The notes beneath the pieces are model-generated. The model worked only from the letters and a program-made list of their open reading frames with translations, was not told where the DNA came from and did not search any database. From the NCBI RefSeq assembly GCF_001718195.1, contig NZ_MCNV01000009.1:186001-250000 (forward strand): DNA of 64,000 nucleotides, given 5' to 3'. Position numbers and translations under genes: made by a program. The stretch is from Paraburkholderia nodosa. Its GTDB lineage: Bacteria > Pseudomonadota > Gammaproteobacteria > Burkholderiales > Burkholderiaceae. Of this stretch, positions 52,233 through 61,613 are shown one piece after another; the stretch's first letter is position 1, and each line of letters starts with the position of its first letter.

Positions 52233-53978
52233 CTACCGCTCCGCGTTCATGCGCTGATAGGCATCGAGCAGCGACGTCTTGTACACCACGCCCGCGAGCG
52301 TCGGCTCGCGCGTGCTTTCGACTACGGGCAGACGCTCGCCCTGAAACGACATGAAGTGCTGCAGGCCGACGGCGAGCGGCATGTCGGGCGTGAGCACGTC
52401 GAACGTCGGCTTCAGGTAGTCGCGGGCGTGCTTGTGCGCGGTATCGCGCTTTTGCAGCAGGTCCGAGGTGATGTCGGCGAGCGCAACCGCGCCGAGAAAG
52501 CGCCCCGTCTCGTCGGTCACGTAGAGGTACTTGACCGGATATTCGAGGAACACGCGCGTCATCTCCTGCACCGTGGCGCTCTCCAGCACGACAGTCTGCG
52601 CGGGGCGCACCAGCTCGCGCATCTGCGTCATGCGCAGGCGCATGCGTTCGGCTTCCTCGCGGTTGCGATGCAGCGTGATTTCGTACATCGACGCCTTGCC
52701 GATCGCGCGCGCGACGAAATACGCAACGACGCACGAGAGCATCAGCGGCAGCACCACCTGATAGCTCAGCGTCATCTCGAAGATCATCAGAATCGCCATG
52801 AGCGGCGCCTGGGTCGCGCCCGCGAGGAACGCGCCCATGCCCACCATCGCGTAGGCGTACGACGCCGAGGTGCCGTCGGGCCAGAGCGTGTGCATGCCCT
52901 GGCCGAACAGGCAGCCGAGCACGGCGCCCATGAAGAGCGTCGGCGTGAACACACCGCCCACGGCGCCCGAGCCGACCGTCGCGGCCGTCGCGATGAGCTT
53001 GAAAACGAGCACCGTGGCGAGCGCCGTCCAGGTCCACGGCGAATGGAGGATGGAGTTCACGACGCTATAGCCGTTGCCCCACACCTCGGGCGTCCACACC
53101 GAAAGAATGCCGACCACCAGACCGCCGAGCGCGAGCCGCACGGGCAGCGGCGCGTTGATGCGCCCAAAGCCCTTTTTCGCGGTGGCCATCATCATGAGGA
53201 ACTGCGGGGCGAGCGCGCCGCAAAGGAGGCCGAGCGCCACGAAGAGCAGCACCTCGACGCCCGTCACCGGCGGGAACACGGGCATCTCGTACGGCGGCTT
53301 GTAGCCCGCGAACTCGCGCATCGTGATGTTGGCGACCACGGAGGAAACGACGATCGGCCCGAAGCTTTCCATGACAATGGAGCCGAGCACGATTTCGGTC
53401 ACGAAGAAGGCGCCGGCGATGGGCGCGTTGTACGCCGAGGTGATACCGGCCGCCGCGCCGCACGCGACGAGCAGGCGCAGCCGCGGCGGATCGAAGTGGA
53501 CCCAGCGGCCGATCAGCGAGGCGGCGAGGGCGGCGAGCTGCACCATCGGGCCTTCACGGCCGATCGAGCCGCCGCTCGCGATCGTGAAGAGCGAGGAGAG
53601 GCTGCGCCAGATGCTCGTGCCCACGGGCATGACGCCGTCGCCGATCGCCACCGCCTCGATGTAGTCGGCGTGCATCGCCTTGCCGCTGCTGCCGGGCGCC
53701 TTGCGCCGCGCGAGCAGCAGCAGGCATCCCGCGATGAAGCCGCCTGCCGCCGGCATCCAGATGCGCCGGTGCCACGGCAGGTGACGCGCCATCTCGACGA
53801 GGCTGCCTTCGCTGCCCGCGAAGAGCATCTGCACATACGCGATGCCCTCGCGAAAGATCACGGTCGCAAACGCGCCCGCCACGCCGACGATGACCGACCA
53901 GATCAGCATCGTATGGGCGTCGGACAAGCGAAAGAGATCGCGGGCGCGGGTGCGCAGTTTCAGCAGGAATGACAGCAC
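52233..53978 (-). CDS. ClC family chloride channel/exchanger with CBS domains
   Basis: Membrane protein of 581 residues with about 12 helices in the ClC fold followed by two CBS domains (about 455-575). GREGPMVQ at 140-147 carries the gating Glu (E142), and GAVGGVFTPTLFMGAVLGCL is the second selectivity segment. The GSGIP motif of classical ClC is replaced by GSSGK (96-100), as in a divergent subgroup. The CBS pair probably senses nucleotides. The best long start is GTG at 53978; an ATG at residue 24 is an alternative. It may act as a Cl-/H+ exchanger or channel in acid or osmotic response. Confidence 0.88.
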   Translation of the reverse strand: MLSFLLKLRTRARDLFRLSDAHTMLIWSVIVGVAGAFATVIFREGIAYVQMLFAGSEGSLVEMARHLPWHRRIWMPAAGGFIAGCLLLLARRKAPGSSGKAMHADYIEAVAIGDGVMPVGTSIWRSLSSLFTIASGGSIGREGPMVQLAALAASLIGRWVHFDPPRLRLLVACGAAAGITSAYNAPIAGAFFVTEIVLGSIVMESFGPIVVSSVVANITMREFAGYKPPYEMPVFPPVTGVEVLLFVALGLLCGALAPQFLMMMATAKKGFGRINAPLPVRLALGGLVVGILSVWTPEVWGNGYSVVNSILHSPWTWTALATVLVFKLIATAATVGSGAVGGVFTPTLFMGAVLGCLFGQGMHTLWPDGTSASYAYAMVGMGAFLAGATQAPLMAILMIFEMTLSYQVVLPLMLSCVVAYFVARAIGKASMYEITLHRNREEAERMRLRMTQMRELVRPAQTVVLESATVQEMTRVFLEYPVKYLYVTDETGRFLGAVALADITSDLLQKRDTAHKHARDYLKPTFDVLTPDMPLAVGLQHFMSFQGERLPVVESTREPTLAGVVYKTSLLDAYQRMNAER

Positions 53979-54136
53979 GGCGGGCGGGTCAGGTTACGGG
54001 TGAAAGAGAGCCGCGCGTGCGCAGGGCGCGACGTGCGGCGGGAAGCATAACGGGTCAATGCAGCAACTGCACGGCAATTGCGCGCCGCGTGCACGAAACC
54101 AGGCGGTGGCGGACGCCTTCCTCGGCCCGCGCGCAT

Positions 54137-54871
54137 TCAGCGCACGGCCCGGTCGAGTTCGGGGTAGTGCCGGAAGATGCCCGTTTCGTTGAACGGCAGC
54201 CGCCGCTCCGAGTCGAGATAGGCGGCGATATTCGGGCGCTTGGCCACGGCGTCGCGCAGCGCGACGACATGCGGATAGTGATCCGCGAAATGCTTCGTCG
54301 CTTTTGGAAAGGCGTAGCGCAGGCCCTCGACGATCTGAAACATCGACAGATCGACATAGCTGAGCGCGTTGCCCACCATGTGGCGCGGGCCTTCCGGATT
54401 CTGCGCGAGCACGCGCTCGAAATAGCTCATGAATTTCGGAATGCGATGCGCGATGAAATCCGCCGAGCGCGCCTTCGCTGCGTCCTTCTGGTCCTCGTAG
54501 TAGAGCCCGCTCGCGATCGGATGATGGGTGTCGTGCGCTTCGGTCACGAGGTCCGCGATCGTCAGTTGCAGGCCGTTCGCGACGATGCGCAAGCTCTCGT
54601 CGCGCGGCGCGAGCTTGAGCTTCGGGCCGAGATAGAAAAGGATATTGGCGGTTTGCGGCACGATCAGGTCGCCGTCCTTGAGGAAGGGCGGGGCGTAGGG
54701 CGGATACGGTTCGTCGCTCTCCAGTTCGCCCATCATCGCGCCGATGCCGAGGCCGTCCTTCTTCTCGCCGCGCGCCACGTCCACGTAGGGCGCCTGCGCC
54801 TCTTCCAGCGCGAGCCGCACGAATTCGCCCCGGCCCTGCAGACCGTCCCAGTAATAGAGTTCGTATGCCAT
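54137..54871 (-). CDS. Glutathione S-transferase family protein
   Basis: Protein of 244 residues with an N-terminal thioredoxin-like domain (MAYELYYWDGLQGRGEFVRL, with Tyr/Trp near the glutathione site) and a C-terminal all-helical GST domain (NALSYVDLSMFQIVEGLRYA). The PQTANILFYLG segment includes the residues that bind the glutathione gamma-Glu (here QT in place of the usual ES). The start at 54871 begins the domain; an in-frame ATG seven codons earlier and a long upstream extension are less likely. No neighbour suggests a substrate. It precedes ClC on the same strand. Confidence 0.85.
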   Translation of the reverse strand: MAYELYYWDGLQGRGEFVRLALEEAQAPYVDVARGEKKDGLGIGAMMGELESDEPYPPYAPPFLKDGDLIVPQTANILFYLGPKLKLAPRDESLRIVANGLQLTIADLVTEAHDTHHPIASGLYYEDQKDAAKARSADFIAHRIPKFMSYFERVLAQNPEGPRHMVGNALSYVDLSMFQIVEGLRYAFPKATKHFADHYPHVVALRDAVAKRPNIAAYLDSERRLPFNETGIFRHYPELDRAVR

Positions 54872-55027
54872 CGGTCGTCCCCTTGCGTTCATGGCCGTGC
54901 TCGCCACGGCCCGCGCGGCCGCTGCCCACGCAACGGGCAGCAACGCACAGTATCGCTCGCAACGCTCGCGCCTGGTTCGCGTGTGGCGTGCGCACGCGAG
55001 ATGGCGTAAGGGGGCCGCGCGCAGAAA

Positions 55028-55054
55028 CGCAAACAGCCCCGCCGCAGGCGGGGC
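55028..55054 (-). terminator. Rho-independent terminator after yeiH
   Basis: GCCCCGCC and GGCGGGGC pair around a 3-nt loop. On the - strand this is followed by TGTTTGCGTTT. It lies 64 bp after the yeiH stop. Confidence 0.65.
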
Positions 55055-55117
55055 CGGTGGCCGGGAGCGCCGGCGCACAAGGGATCGGGTCGGGGCGCGC
55101 GGCCCTCGGGCGCCGGG

Positions 55118-56194
55118 TCATCCGAACAGGCGCTGCACGCCCCAGGTGATCGCGAGACCGCCGCCGACCAGCCAGAGGTAGATGATGAAACCGGCGGTCA
55201 GCGCCCGCGGGCCGGCCTGGCGAATCTGCGAGACGCGCGTCTCGATGCCGAGGGCCGTCATCGCCATGGTCAGCGCGAAGGTGTCGAGCGTGTTGACCGC
55301 GTGGGTGGCCGTCTCGGGCAGCACGTGGAGCGAATTGACGATCACGAGCGCGAGGAAACCGAGCGCGAACCAGGGCACCGCGAGCTTGCGCGCGCCGCCT
55401 TGGCTGGCGTGGCCGTCGGCCGTTGCCTTGCTGCGCGCCGAACGATTGAGCCACACGCCGAGCACGAGCAGCACAGGCACGAGCAGCATCACGCGCGTCA
55501 TCTTGACGATGGTGGCGATGTGCGTGGCCTCCGGGCTCACGTTGCTCGCGGCGCCCACCACCTGCGCGACCTCGTGAATCGTGCCGCCGAAGAAGAGCCC
55601 GGCGCCGAGCGTGTCGAGATGCAGCCAGCCCGCGTGGAACAGCACCGGGTACAGAAACATCGAAAGCGTGCCGAACAGCACGACGCTGCCGACAGCCATG
55701 GCGCTCTTGTGCGGCTTCGATTGCAATGTGGATTCGAAGGCGAGCACGGCCGCTGCGCCGCAGATCGCGCTGCCGGCCGCCGTGAGAATGGCGGTGTCGC
55801 GGTCGAGCTTGAGCAGTTTCATGCCGACCCAGGTGCCGATCACGAGTGTGCTCACGACGATCACGACCGACTCGACGAGCCCCGGCACGCCGACCTGGGC
55901 GATTTCCTGCAGGCTCACGCGCAGTCCGAAGAACGCCACGGCGATGCGCAGCAGCTTGCGCGCGGAGAAGTTCACGCCGGCGGCCCAGCTTTCGGGCATG
56001 CCGTCGCGAAGCGCATTGCCGTAAATCGCGCCCGCGACGATGCCGACGATCAGCGGGCTCATGCCGAGCCCGGCGATCGCGGGCAGCGACGCGACACTGG
56101 TGACGGCGGCCGCGAACAGCGCGACGAACAGGACGCCGTTGAGCTGCCCGCGGGTGGACGGCGATGATGCGTGCGCAAGACTGGGTGTGGACAT
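55118..56194 (-). CDS. yeiH: YeiH family putative sulfate/anion exporter
   Basis: Inner-membrane protein of 358 residues with about ten helices. The family pattern includes AGLGMSPLIVGIVAGAIYGN and GVNFSARKLLRIAVAFFGLR. ILTAAGSAICGAAAVLAFES, FFGGTIHEVAQVVGAA and MTALGIETRVSQIRQAG follow. UPF0324/YeiH proteins are annotated as putative sulfate exporters, with limited direct proof. An ATG at 56194 follows AGAGAGG. It is divergent from a LysR gene, the same layout as yeiH/yeiE in enterobacteria. Confidence 0.9.
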   Translation of the reverse strand: MSTPSLAHASSPSTRGQLNGVLFVALFAAAVTSVASLPAIAGLGMSPLIVGIVAGAIYGNALRDGMPESWAAGVNFSARKLLRIAVAFFGLRVSLQEIAQVGVPGLVESVVIVVSTLVIGTWVGMKLLKLDRDTAILTAAGSAICGAAAVLAFESTLQSKPHKSAMAVGSVVLFGTLSMFLYPVLFHAGWLHLDTLGAGLFFGGTIHEVAQVVGAASNVSPEATHIATIVKMTRVMLLVPVLLVLGVWLNRSARSKATADGHASQGGARKLAVPWFALGFLALVIVNSLHVLPETATHAVNTLDTFALTMAMTALGIETRVSQIRQAGPRALTAGFIIYLWLVGGGLAITWGVQRLFG

Positions 56195-56339
56195 GACGGC
56201 CTCTCTACCGGGCGATGCGGCGGAAAAATGGGGTAGCGAACAGGTCGCTATCGAATGGCCTAATCCTAATTTAGATATATCGATATGAAAAATCGTGATT
56301 TGTGACGTAATATATAGGACAACACGATGGTTTTCCACG

Positions 56340-57260
56340 ATGACCCCGGAACAACTGATAACTTTCGCTGCTGTCGCCGAGCATCTCAATATCAGTCGAG
56401 CTGCACTCGCACTGCATTTGTCGCAGCCGGCCGTTTCGGGCCAGTTGCGGCTGCTGCAGGAGGAGATCGGTGAGCCGCTGTATCAGCGCGACGGCCGGGG
56501 GGTGCGCCTCACGCCCACGGGCGAACAGCTCGCGGGCTACGCAGCGCGCCTGCGCGACACCTGGCGCGACGCGCTCACCTACCGCGACGCGTTGCGCGGC
56601 CTCGAGCGCGGCACGCTGCGCATCGGCGCGACCACCACGCCCGCGAGCTACCGGCTGCCGTATCTGGTGGCGCAGTTCCACGGCCGCTATCCGCAGGTCA
56701 AGCTCGAAACGTCGAGCGGAAATTCGACGGACGTCGTGGGCATGCTCGGCGCGGTCGATATCGCGCTAATCGAGGGCCCGGTGGGCGAGCAGCTGCCGCC
56801 GGATACCGCCGTGCATGCGTGGCACGAGGACGAAATCGTCGCGATCGTGCCGCGCTCTCACGCACTGGCGTCGCAGCTCGACGCGCAGGGGGAGACGGCC
56901 GCCGCGATGCCGGCCATCACGGTGGGAGCGCTCGCGCAGTGGCCGCTGGTCCTGCGCGAGGATGGCTCGGGCGTGCGCCAGGTGGTCGAGCGGGCGTTCG
57001 CTCGCGCCGGCGTGCCCATGCGCGTTGCGCTGGAGATCGCGGGCGTGGAGGGCGTGAAGGAGGCGGTGCGAGCAGGTATGGGCATCGGCTTCGTATCGGC
57101 CATGTCGATGCGTCACGAGAACGGCGCCTTGCGGCAGATCCGCCTTGGGCCCGAGCCGCTTGCGCGGCGCTTTTCCATCCTGGTGCCGCACGCGGGCGCG
57201 GCTTCGCGCGTTGCGCAGCGCTTCCTGGAACTGTGTCTCGCCGATGTTCCTGGCGCCTGA
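56340..57260 (+). CDS. LysR family regulator, YeiE/CysB-like
   Basis: Regulator of 306 residues. The HTH covers about residues 1-60 (MTPEQLITFAAVAEHLNISR, then AALALHLSQPAVSGQLRLLQ). The C-terminal LysR substrate domain includes LRIGATTTPASYRLPYLVAQ and the GMGIGFVSAMSM strand. It is divergent from yeiH with 145 bp between starts, a spacer that includes a palindrome ATATCGATAT at 56277-56286. This is the classical LysR-target arrangement, so yeiH is the expected target. An in-frame ATG at 56295 is less likely because the HTH begins at 56340. Confidence 0.9.
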   Translation: MTPEQLITFAAVAEHLNISRAALALHLSQPAVSGQLRLLQEEIGEPLYQRDGRGVRLTPTGEQLAGYAARLRDTWRDALTYRDALRGLERGTLRIGATTTPASYRLPYLVAQFHGRYPQVKLETSSGNSTDVVGMLGAVDIALIEGPVGEQLPPDTAVHAWHEDEIVAIVPRSHALASQLDAQGETAAAMPAITVGALAQWPLVLREDGSGVRQVVERAFARAGVPMRVALEIAGVEGVKEAVRAGMGIGFVSAMSMRHENGALRQIRLGPEPLARRFSILVPHAGAASRVAQRFLELCLADVPGA

Positions 57261-57359
57261 TCCACCAGACCCAGGGCAATCCAGAATGGCGGCCCAAGCG
57301 GCTAACGCGCACTATCCGCTCTAATTAACCGGCGCGCAGGCGCTTTTTTTCGGGCTGGA

Positions 57360-57377
57360 TTTGGAACCGGTTCCAAA
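57360..57377. promoter_or_regulatory. LacI/PtxS-type operator before the kgu operon
   Basis: TTTGGAACCGGTTCCAAA is a perfect 18-bp palindrome with the central CG step of LacI-family operators, 30 bp before kguE. It resembles the Pseudomonas PtxS operator core (AAACCGGTTT). The PtxS-like gene closes the same operon, so this is probably its site, repressing in the absence of 2-ketogluconate. Confidence 0.7.
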
Positions 57378-57406
57378 AAACGAAGTGCGCGACGGCAGGC
57401 AACGGG

Positions 57407-58213
57407 ATGACGGCAATGGCGGAAGTAGCAATCGTGGCGAGCGCGTTCGGGGCGCAGGCAATCTGGCGTGACGGTCACGCGGCGTGGAGCCGGCTCGCGC
57501 GGCGCGCGGGCGCGCACGCGTTCGAGGTGCGGCGCGAGCTGATGCACGATGCCGACGCGCAGCCCGAAGCGCTGCGCGCGCTCGGAAAGGCGCTTGCGGA
57601 CGAAGGGTTGTGGCGCGTCTGGTCCACACCGGACGCGCTCTATGGCGACGATGGCGCGCTAAACGAGGCGGCGCTTGGCGCCGCGGTCGCCGCGGGACGG
57701 GCGCTCGGTGCGCGTTTCGTGAAGCTGCAACTGGGCGGTTTCTCCGGCGACGCCAGCGCGGCGCGCCTCGCGAGCCTGCTCGAAGCACTGGGCGCACGCA
57801 CGGGCGACACCGTTGACGCGCGCAACGGCCCGCGCGTCGTCGTCGAGAACGGCCAGCTCGAGCAGGGTGGCAAGCTCGACCAGTTCATCGGCCTCTTCAA
57901 CGCGCTGCGCGACGGCGGCGCGCCGGGTGTGATCGGGATGACATTCGACATCGGCAACTGGCAATGGCCGGGCGAGCCGCCGCTGCTCGCCGCCGCCGCG
58001 CTCGCGCCGCACGTCGAATACATCCATTGCAAGGCCGTGGTGGGCGAGGGCGCGCGCCGCTTCGCTGCCGCGCCGGGCGACGACGACGCGCTGTGCCGCG
58101 CCGCACTCGCGCTGCTGCCGACACACGTGCCGCGCGGCATCGAGTTTCCGTTCGATCCGGCGCGCGTACACGCAGACGCCGCGCATTACGTCGAATGGCT
58201 CGCGGCCGCTTGA
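57407..58213 (+). CDS. kguE: KguE-like sugar phosphate isomerase/epimerase
   Basis: Soluble TIM-barrel protein of 268 residues in the AP-endonuclease 2 / xylose isomerase-like fold. Metal-site residues are suggested by VVVENGQ, MTFDIGNW and YIHCKA, with EFPF near the end, in the normal order for that family. It is the first gene of kguE-kguK-kguT-kguD, a layout known from Pseudomonas 2-ketogluconate catabolism, where KguE's exact role is still unclear. The chosen ATG at 57407 follows a weak ribosome site; a second ATG three codons on could also be used. Confidence 0.8.
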   Translation: MTAMAEVAIVASAFGAQAIWRDGHAAWSRLARRAGAHAFEVRRELMHDADAQPEALRALGKALADEGLWRVWSTPDALYGDDGALNEAALGAAVAAGRALGARFVKLQLGGFSGDASAARLASLLEALGARTGDTVDARNGPRVVVENGQLEQGGKLDQFIGLFNALRDGGAPGVIGMTFDIGNWQWPGEPPLLAAAALAPHVEYIHCKAVVGEGARRFAAAPGDDDALCRAALALLPTHVPRGIEFPFDPARVHADAAHYVEWLAAA

Positions 58214-58275
58214 GCGCCGCGCGAAGCCTCGAAACCGCGCACCAGACTCCATACGATTCATCAGGAACGCATCTC

Positions 58276-59244
58276 ATGACCGAAGCACTCGATGTCATCA
58301 CCTACGGCGAAGCGATGGCGATGTTCGTCGCCACGGAGCCGGGTCCGCTCGCCCAGGTCGCCCATTACACGAAGCGCGCGGCGGGTGCGGAGCTCAATGT
58401 CGCGACCGGCCTCGCGCGCCTCGGTTTCAAGGTGGGCTGGATGAGCCGCGTGGGGGCCGACTCGTTCGGCCAGTTCGTGCGCGACGTGCTCGCGCACGAA
58501 GGCATCGACGCGCGTTGCGTGAGCACCGACACGCGCTTTCCGACCGGCTTCCAGCTCAAGTCGAGGAACGACGACGGCAGCGATCCCGCTGTCGAGTATT
58601 TCCGTCGCGGCTCGGCGGCGAGCAAGCTCTCGGCTCGCGACTATCAGGCCGACTATGTGCTCGGCGCGCGCCATCTGCACCTGAGCGGCGTGGCGCCCGC
58701 CATCTCTTCCTCTTCACGCGAACTGGCGTTCAAGCTTGCACATGAGATGCGCGCCGCGGGGCGCACGATCTCGTTCGACCCGAATCTGCGCCCGACGCTG
58801 TGGGGCTCGCAAGCCGAAATGGTTGGCACGCTCAACGAACTCGCGAGCTTCGCCGACTGGGTACTGCCCGGCGTCGGTGAAGGCCTTGTGCTGACGGGTT
58901 CGGACGACCCGGAAGCCATCGCGCAGTTCTATCTTGCGCGCGGCGCACGCGGCGTGATCGTGAAGCTCGGCGCAGAGGGCGCGTACTACGCCACGGCCGA
59001 AGGCGAGCAGGGCCGCGCCGCGGCGCAGCGCGTGGAGCGCGTGGTCGATACCGTGGGCGCCGGCGACGGCTTTGCCGTGGGCGTGGTGAGCGCGCTGCTC
59101 GAGGGCCGGTCGCTTGCCGCGGCCGTGGCTCGCGGCAACCGCATCGGCGCGCTGGCCGTTCAGGTGATCGGCGACTCGGAAGGCTTGCCGACGCGCGCGC
59201 AGCTCGATGCGCTCGAAGCCGCGCAAACGCAGGCAGCCGCATAG
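58276..59244 (+). CDS. kguK: 2-ketogluconate kinase (PfkB family)
   Basis: Phosphorylates 2-keto-D-gluconate in the cytoplasm to 2-keto-6-phosphogluconate. It is a ribokinase-type protein of 322 residues. The N-terminal GAELNVATGLARLGFKVGWM is PfkB signature 1 and DTVGAGDGFAVGVV near residue 257 is signature 2, with its catalytic Asp. AGGAA precedes the ATG. Its neighbours kguE, kguT and kguD make 2-ketogluconate the most likely substrate; by sequence alone it could be a 2-dehydro-3-deoxygluconate kinase. Confidence 0.88.
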   Translation: MTEALDVITYGEAMAMFVATEPGPLAQVAHYTKRAAGAELNVATGLARLGFKVGWMSRVGADSFGQFVRDVLAHEGIDARCVSTDTRFPTGFQLKSRNDDGSDPAVEYFRRGSAASKLSARDYQADYVLGARHLHLSGVAPAISSSSRELAFKLAHEMRAAGRTISFDPNLRPTLWGSQAEMVGTLNELASFADWVLPGVGEGLVLTGSDDPEAIAQFYLARGARGVIVKLGAEGAYYATAEGEQGRAAAQRVERVVDTVGAGDGFAVGVVSALLEGRSLAAAVARGNRIGALAVQVIGDSEGLPTRAQLDALEAAQTQAAA

Positions 59245-59342
59245 CGGAACAGGCGGCGCAACGCAAAGTGCGGCGCGCCAGACAACATGAGACCAGAGGG
59301 CGGCACTGTCAGGTACCGAGCCCCATTCAACTGGAGACACCG

Positions 59343-60626
59343 ATGACCTCAACCTCGCTCGCACCGCGCCGCTGGTGGGCAATCATGCCGATCGTGTTCA
59401 TCACGTACAGCCTCGCCTATCTCGACCGCGCCAACTACGGCTTCGCCTCGGCGGCCGGCATCAATCGCGATCTCGGCATCAGCCCGGGGCTCTCGTCGCT
59501 GATCGGCGCGCTGTTCTTCCTCGGCTACTTCTTCTTCCAGCTGCCGGGCGCCGTGTATGCGGAGCGCCGCAGCGTGCGCACGCTTGTGTTCGTGAGCCTC
59601 GTGCTGTGGGGCGGCTGCGCCGCGCTCACGGGCGTCGTCACGAACATTCCGTCGCTCATGGCGATCCGTTTCGTGCTCGGCGTGGTCGAGGCGGCCGTGA
59701 TGCCCGCCATGCTCATCTTCATCAGCAACTGGTTCACGAAGAAGGAGCGCTCGCGCGCCAACACGTTCCTGATCCTCGGCAATCCGGTCACGGTGCTGTG
59801 GATGTCGGTGGTCTCGGGCTATCTCGTGCATGCCTTCGGCTGGCGTCACATGTTCATCGCCGAAGGCGTGCCGGCTGTGCTGTGGGCCGTGTGCTGGTGG
59901 TTGCTCGTGCGCGACAAGCCCGCACAAGTCAACTGGCTCTCCGACGATGAAAAGCGCGCACTCGACGCCGCGATGCGCGCCGAGCAGGCCGCCATCAAGC
60001 CGGTGCGCAACTATGCCGAGGCGTTCCGCACGCCTGCCGTGATGCTGCTCTCGGCGCAGTACTTCTGCTGGAGCATCGGCGTGTACGGCTTCGTGCTGTG
60101 GCTGCCCTCTATCGTGAAGAACGGCTCGGCGCTCGGCATGGTCGAAACGGGCTGGCTCTCCGCCGTGCCGTATCTCGCGGCGACCATTGCGATGCTGGCC
60201 GCCTCGTGGGCGTCGGACAAGCTCGACAATCGCCGCGCCTTCGTGTGGCCGTTCCTGCTGGTCGGCGCGCTCGCCTTCGCGCTCTCCTACGCACTCGGCT
60301 CGACGCACTTCTGGATCTCGTACGCGCTGCTCGTGGTGGCGGGTGCGGCGATGTACGCGCCGTATGGCCCGTTCTTCGCGATCGTGCCGGAGCTGCTGCC
60401 GAAGAACGTGGCCGGCGGTGCGATGGCGCTCATCAACAGCATGGGCGCGCTCGGCTCGTTCGTCGGCTCCTATGTGGTCGGGTATCTGAATGGCGCGACG
60501 GGCTCGCCTGCGGCATCCTATGCGTTCATGAGCGCGGCGCTGCTCGTTTCGGTGGGCCTCACGCTCGCCGTCAAGCCGCAGCGCGCCGCCACCCGTGGTT
60601 ATGCATCCCCGGCTCACGGAAAATAA
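59343..60626 (+). CDS. kguT: 2-ketogluconate transporter (MFS, ACS family)
   Basis: Inner-membrane major facilitator of 427 residues with 12 helices. The anion:cation symporter family pattern is visible: IVFITYSLAYLDRANYGFAS in helix 1, and the motif A equivalent after helix 2 (YAERRSVRTLVF). RFVLGVVEAAVMPAMLIF and YAPYGPFFAIVPELLPKNVA follow. GGAG lies before the ATG. Between the kinase and the reductase, uptake of 2-ketogluconate is the natural role. Confidence 0.88.
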   Translation: MTSTSLAPRRWWAIMPIVFITYSLAYLDRANYGFASAAGINRDLGISPGLSSLIGALFFLGYFFFQLPGAVYAERRSVRTLVFVSLVLWGGCAALTGVVTNIPSLMAIRFVLGVVEAAVMPAMLIFISNWFTKKERSRANTFLILGNPVTVLWMSVVSGYLVHAFGWRHMFIAEGVPAVLWAVCWWLLVRDKPAQVNWLSDDEKRALDAAMRAEQAAIKPVRNYAEAFRTPAVMLLSAQYFCWSIGVYGFVLWLPSIVKNGSALGMVETGWLSAVPYLAATIAMLAASWASDKLDNRRAFVWPFLLVGALAFALSYALGSTHFWISYALLVVAGAAMYAPYGPFFAIVPELLPKNVAGGAMALINSMGALGSFVGSYVVGYLNGATGSPAASYAFMSAALLVSVGLTLAVKPQRAATRGYASPAHGK

Positions 60627-60647
60627 CCTCTCTTTTCTAGCGCACTT

Positions 60648-61613
60648 ATGAAGCCGAAAATCGTTGTCTACAAAGCCTTGCCCGCCGATGTCGCCGACTA
60701 TCTGCGCGAGCATGCCGAACTGATCGACGTCGATGCCGACCAGCCCGGCGCACTCGCCGCCGCGCTAAAAGACGCCGACGGCGCGATCGGCGCGAGCGTG
60801 AAGATCGCACCGGCGATGCTGGACGGTTCGCGCGTGAAGGCGCTCTCGACGATCTCCGTGGGCTACGACCAGTTCGACGTGCCCGATCTCACCAAGCGCG
60901 GCATCGTGCTCGCCCACACGCCCGACGTGCTGACGGAATCGACGGCCGACACCGTCTTCTCGTTGATCCTCGCGAGCGCTCGCCGCGTGGTCGAACTGGC
61001 CGACTGGGTCAAGGCGGGCCAGTGGAAGGGCAGCATCGGCCCGGCGCAATTCGGCGTGGACGTGCAGGGCAAAACGCTCGGCATCGTGGGGCTCGGGCGC
61101 ATCGGCGGCGCCGTGGCGCGCCGTGCCGCGCTCGGCTTCAACATGAAGGTGCTCTACACGAACCGCAGTCCGAACGAAGCGGCCGAGCGCAACTATGGCG
61201 CGCGCCGTGTCGAACTCGACGAACTGCTCGCAAGCGCGGACTTCGTGTGCCTCCAGGTGCCGCTCACTGACGCCACGCGCCATCTGATCGGCGCGGAACA
61301 GTTGAAGAAGATGAAGAAGAGCGCGATTCTCATCAACGCCTCGCGCGGCGCGACCGTCGACGAAAAAGCGCTGATCGCCGCGCTCGAAGCTCGCACGATC
61401 CACGGCGCGGGCCTCGATGTGTTCGAGCGCGAGCCGATCGATCCCGCGTCGCCGCTGCTGCGCATGCCTAACGTGGTGGCGCTGCCGCACATCGGCTCGG
61501 CCACGCACGAAACGCGTCACGCGATGGCGCGCTGCGCAGCGGAGAACCTCGTCGCGGCGCTCGCTGGCACGCTCGATGTGAACGTCGTCAACCGCGAGGT
61601 GCTCGCGCGATGA
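60648..61613 (+). CDS. kguD: 2-ketogluconate 6-phosphate reductase (D-2-hydroxyacid dehydrogenase family)
   Basis: NAD(P)H-dependent dehydrogenase of 321 residues that would reduce 2-keto-6-phosphogluconate to 6-phosphogluconate, feeding the Entner-Doudoroff and pentose phosphate routes. The nucleotide fold reads TLGIVGLGRIGGAVARR. The NASRGATVDEKAL strand, GLDVFEREP with the catalytic Glu, and ALPHIGSAT with the catalytic His are intact, and the Arg of the triad is in NASRG. It is close to glyoxylate/hydroxypyruvate reductases; operon context favours KguD. The stop overlaps the ptxS start (ATGA). Confidence 0.9.
   Translation: MKPKIVVYKALPADVADYLREHAELIDVDADQPGALAAALKDADGAIGASVKIAPAMLDGSRVKALSTISVGYDQFDVPDLTKRGIVLAHTPDVLTESTADTVFSLILASARRVVELADWVKAGQWKGSIGPAQFGVDVQGKTLGIVGLGRIGGAVARRAALGFNMKVLYTNRSPNEAAERNYGARRVELDELLASADFVCLQVPLTDATRHLIGAEQLKKMKKSAILINASRGATVDEKALIAALEARTIHGAGLDVFEREPIDPASPLLRMPNVVALPHIGSATHETRHAMARCAAENLVAALAGTLDVNVVNREVLAR

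Noticed and set aside
51421..53037. Frame on the - strand running across the C45 hydrolase and the ClC gene
   Set aside because: It is in a different phase from both real genes and would span the intergenic region between them; no family similarity.
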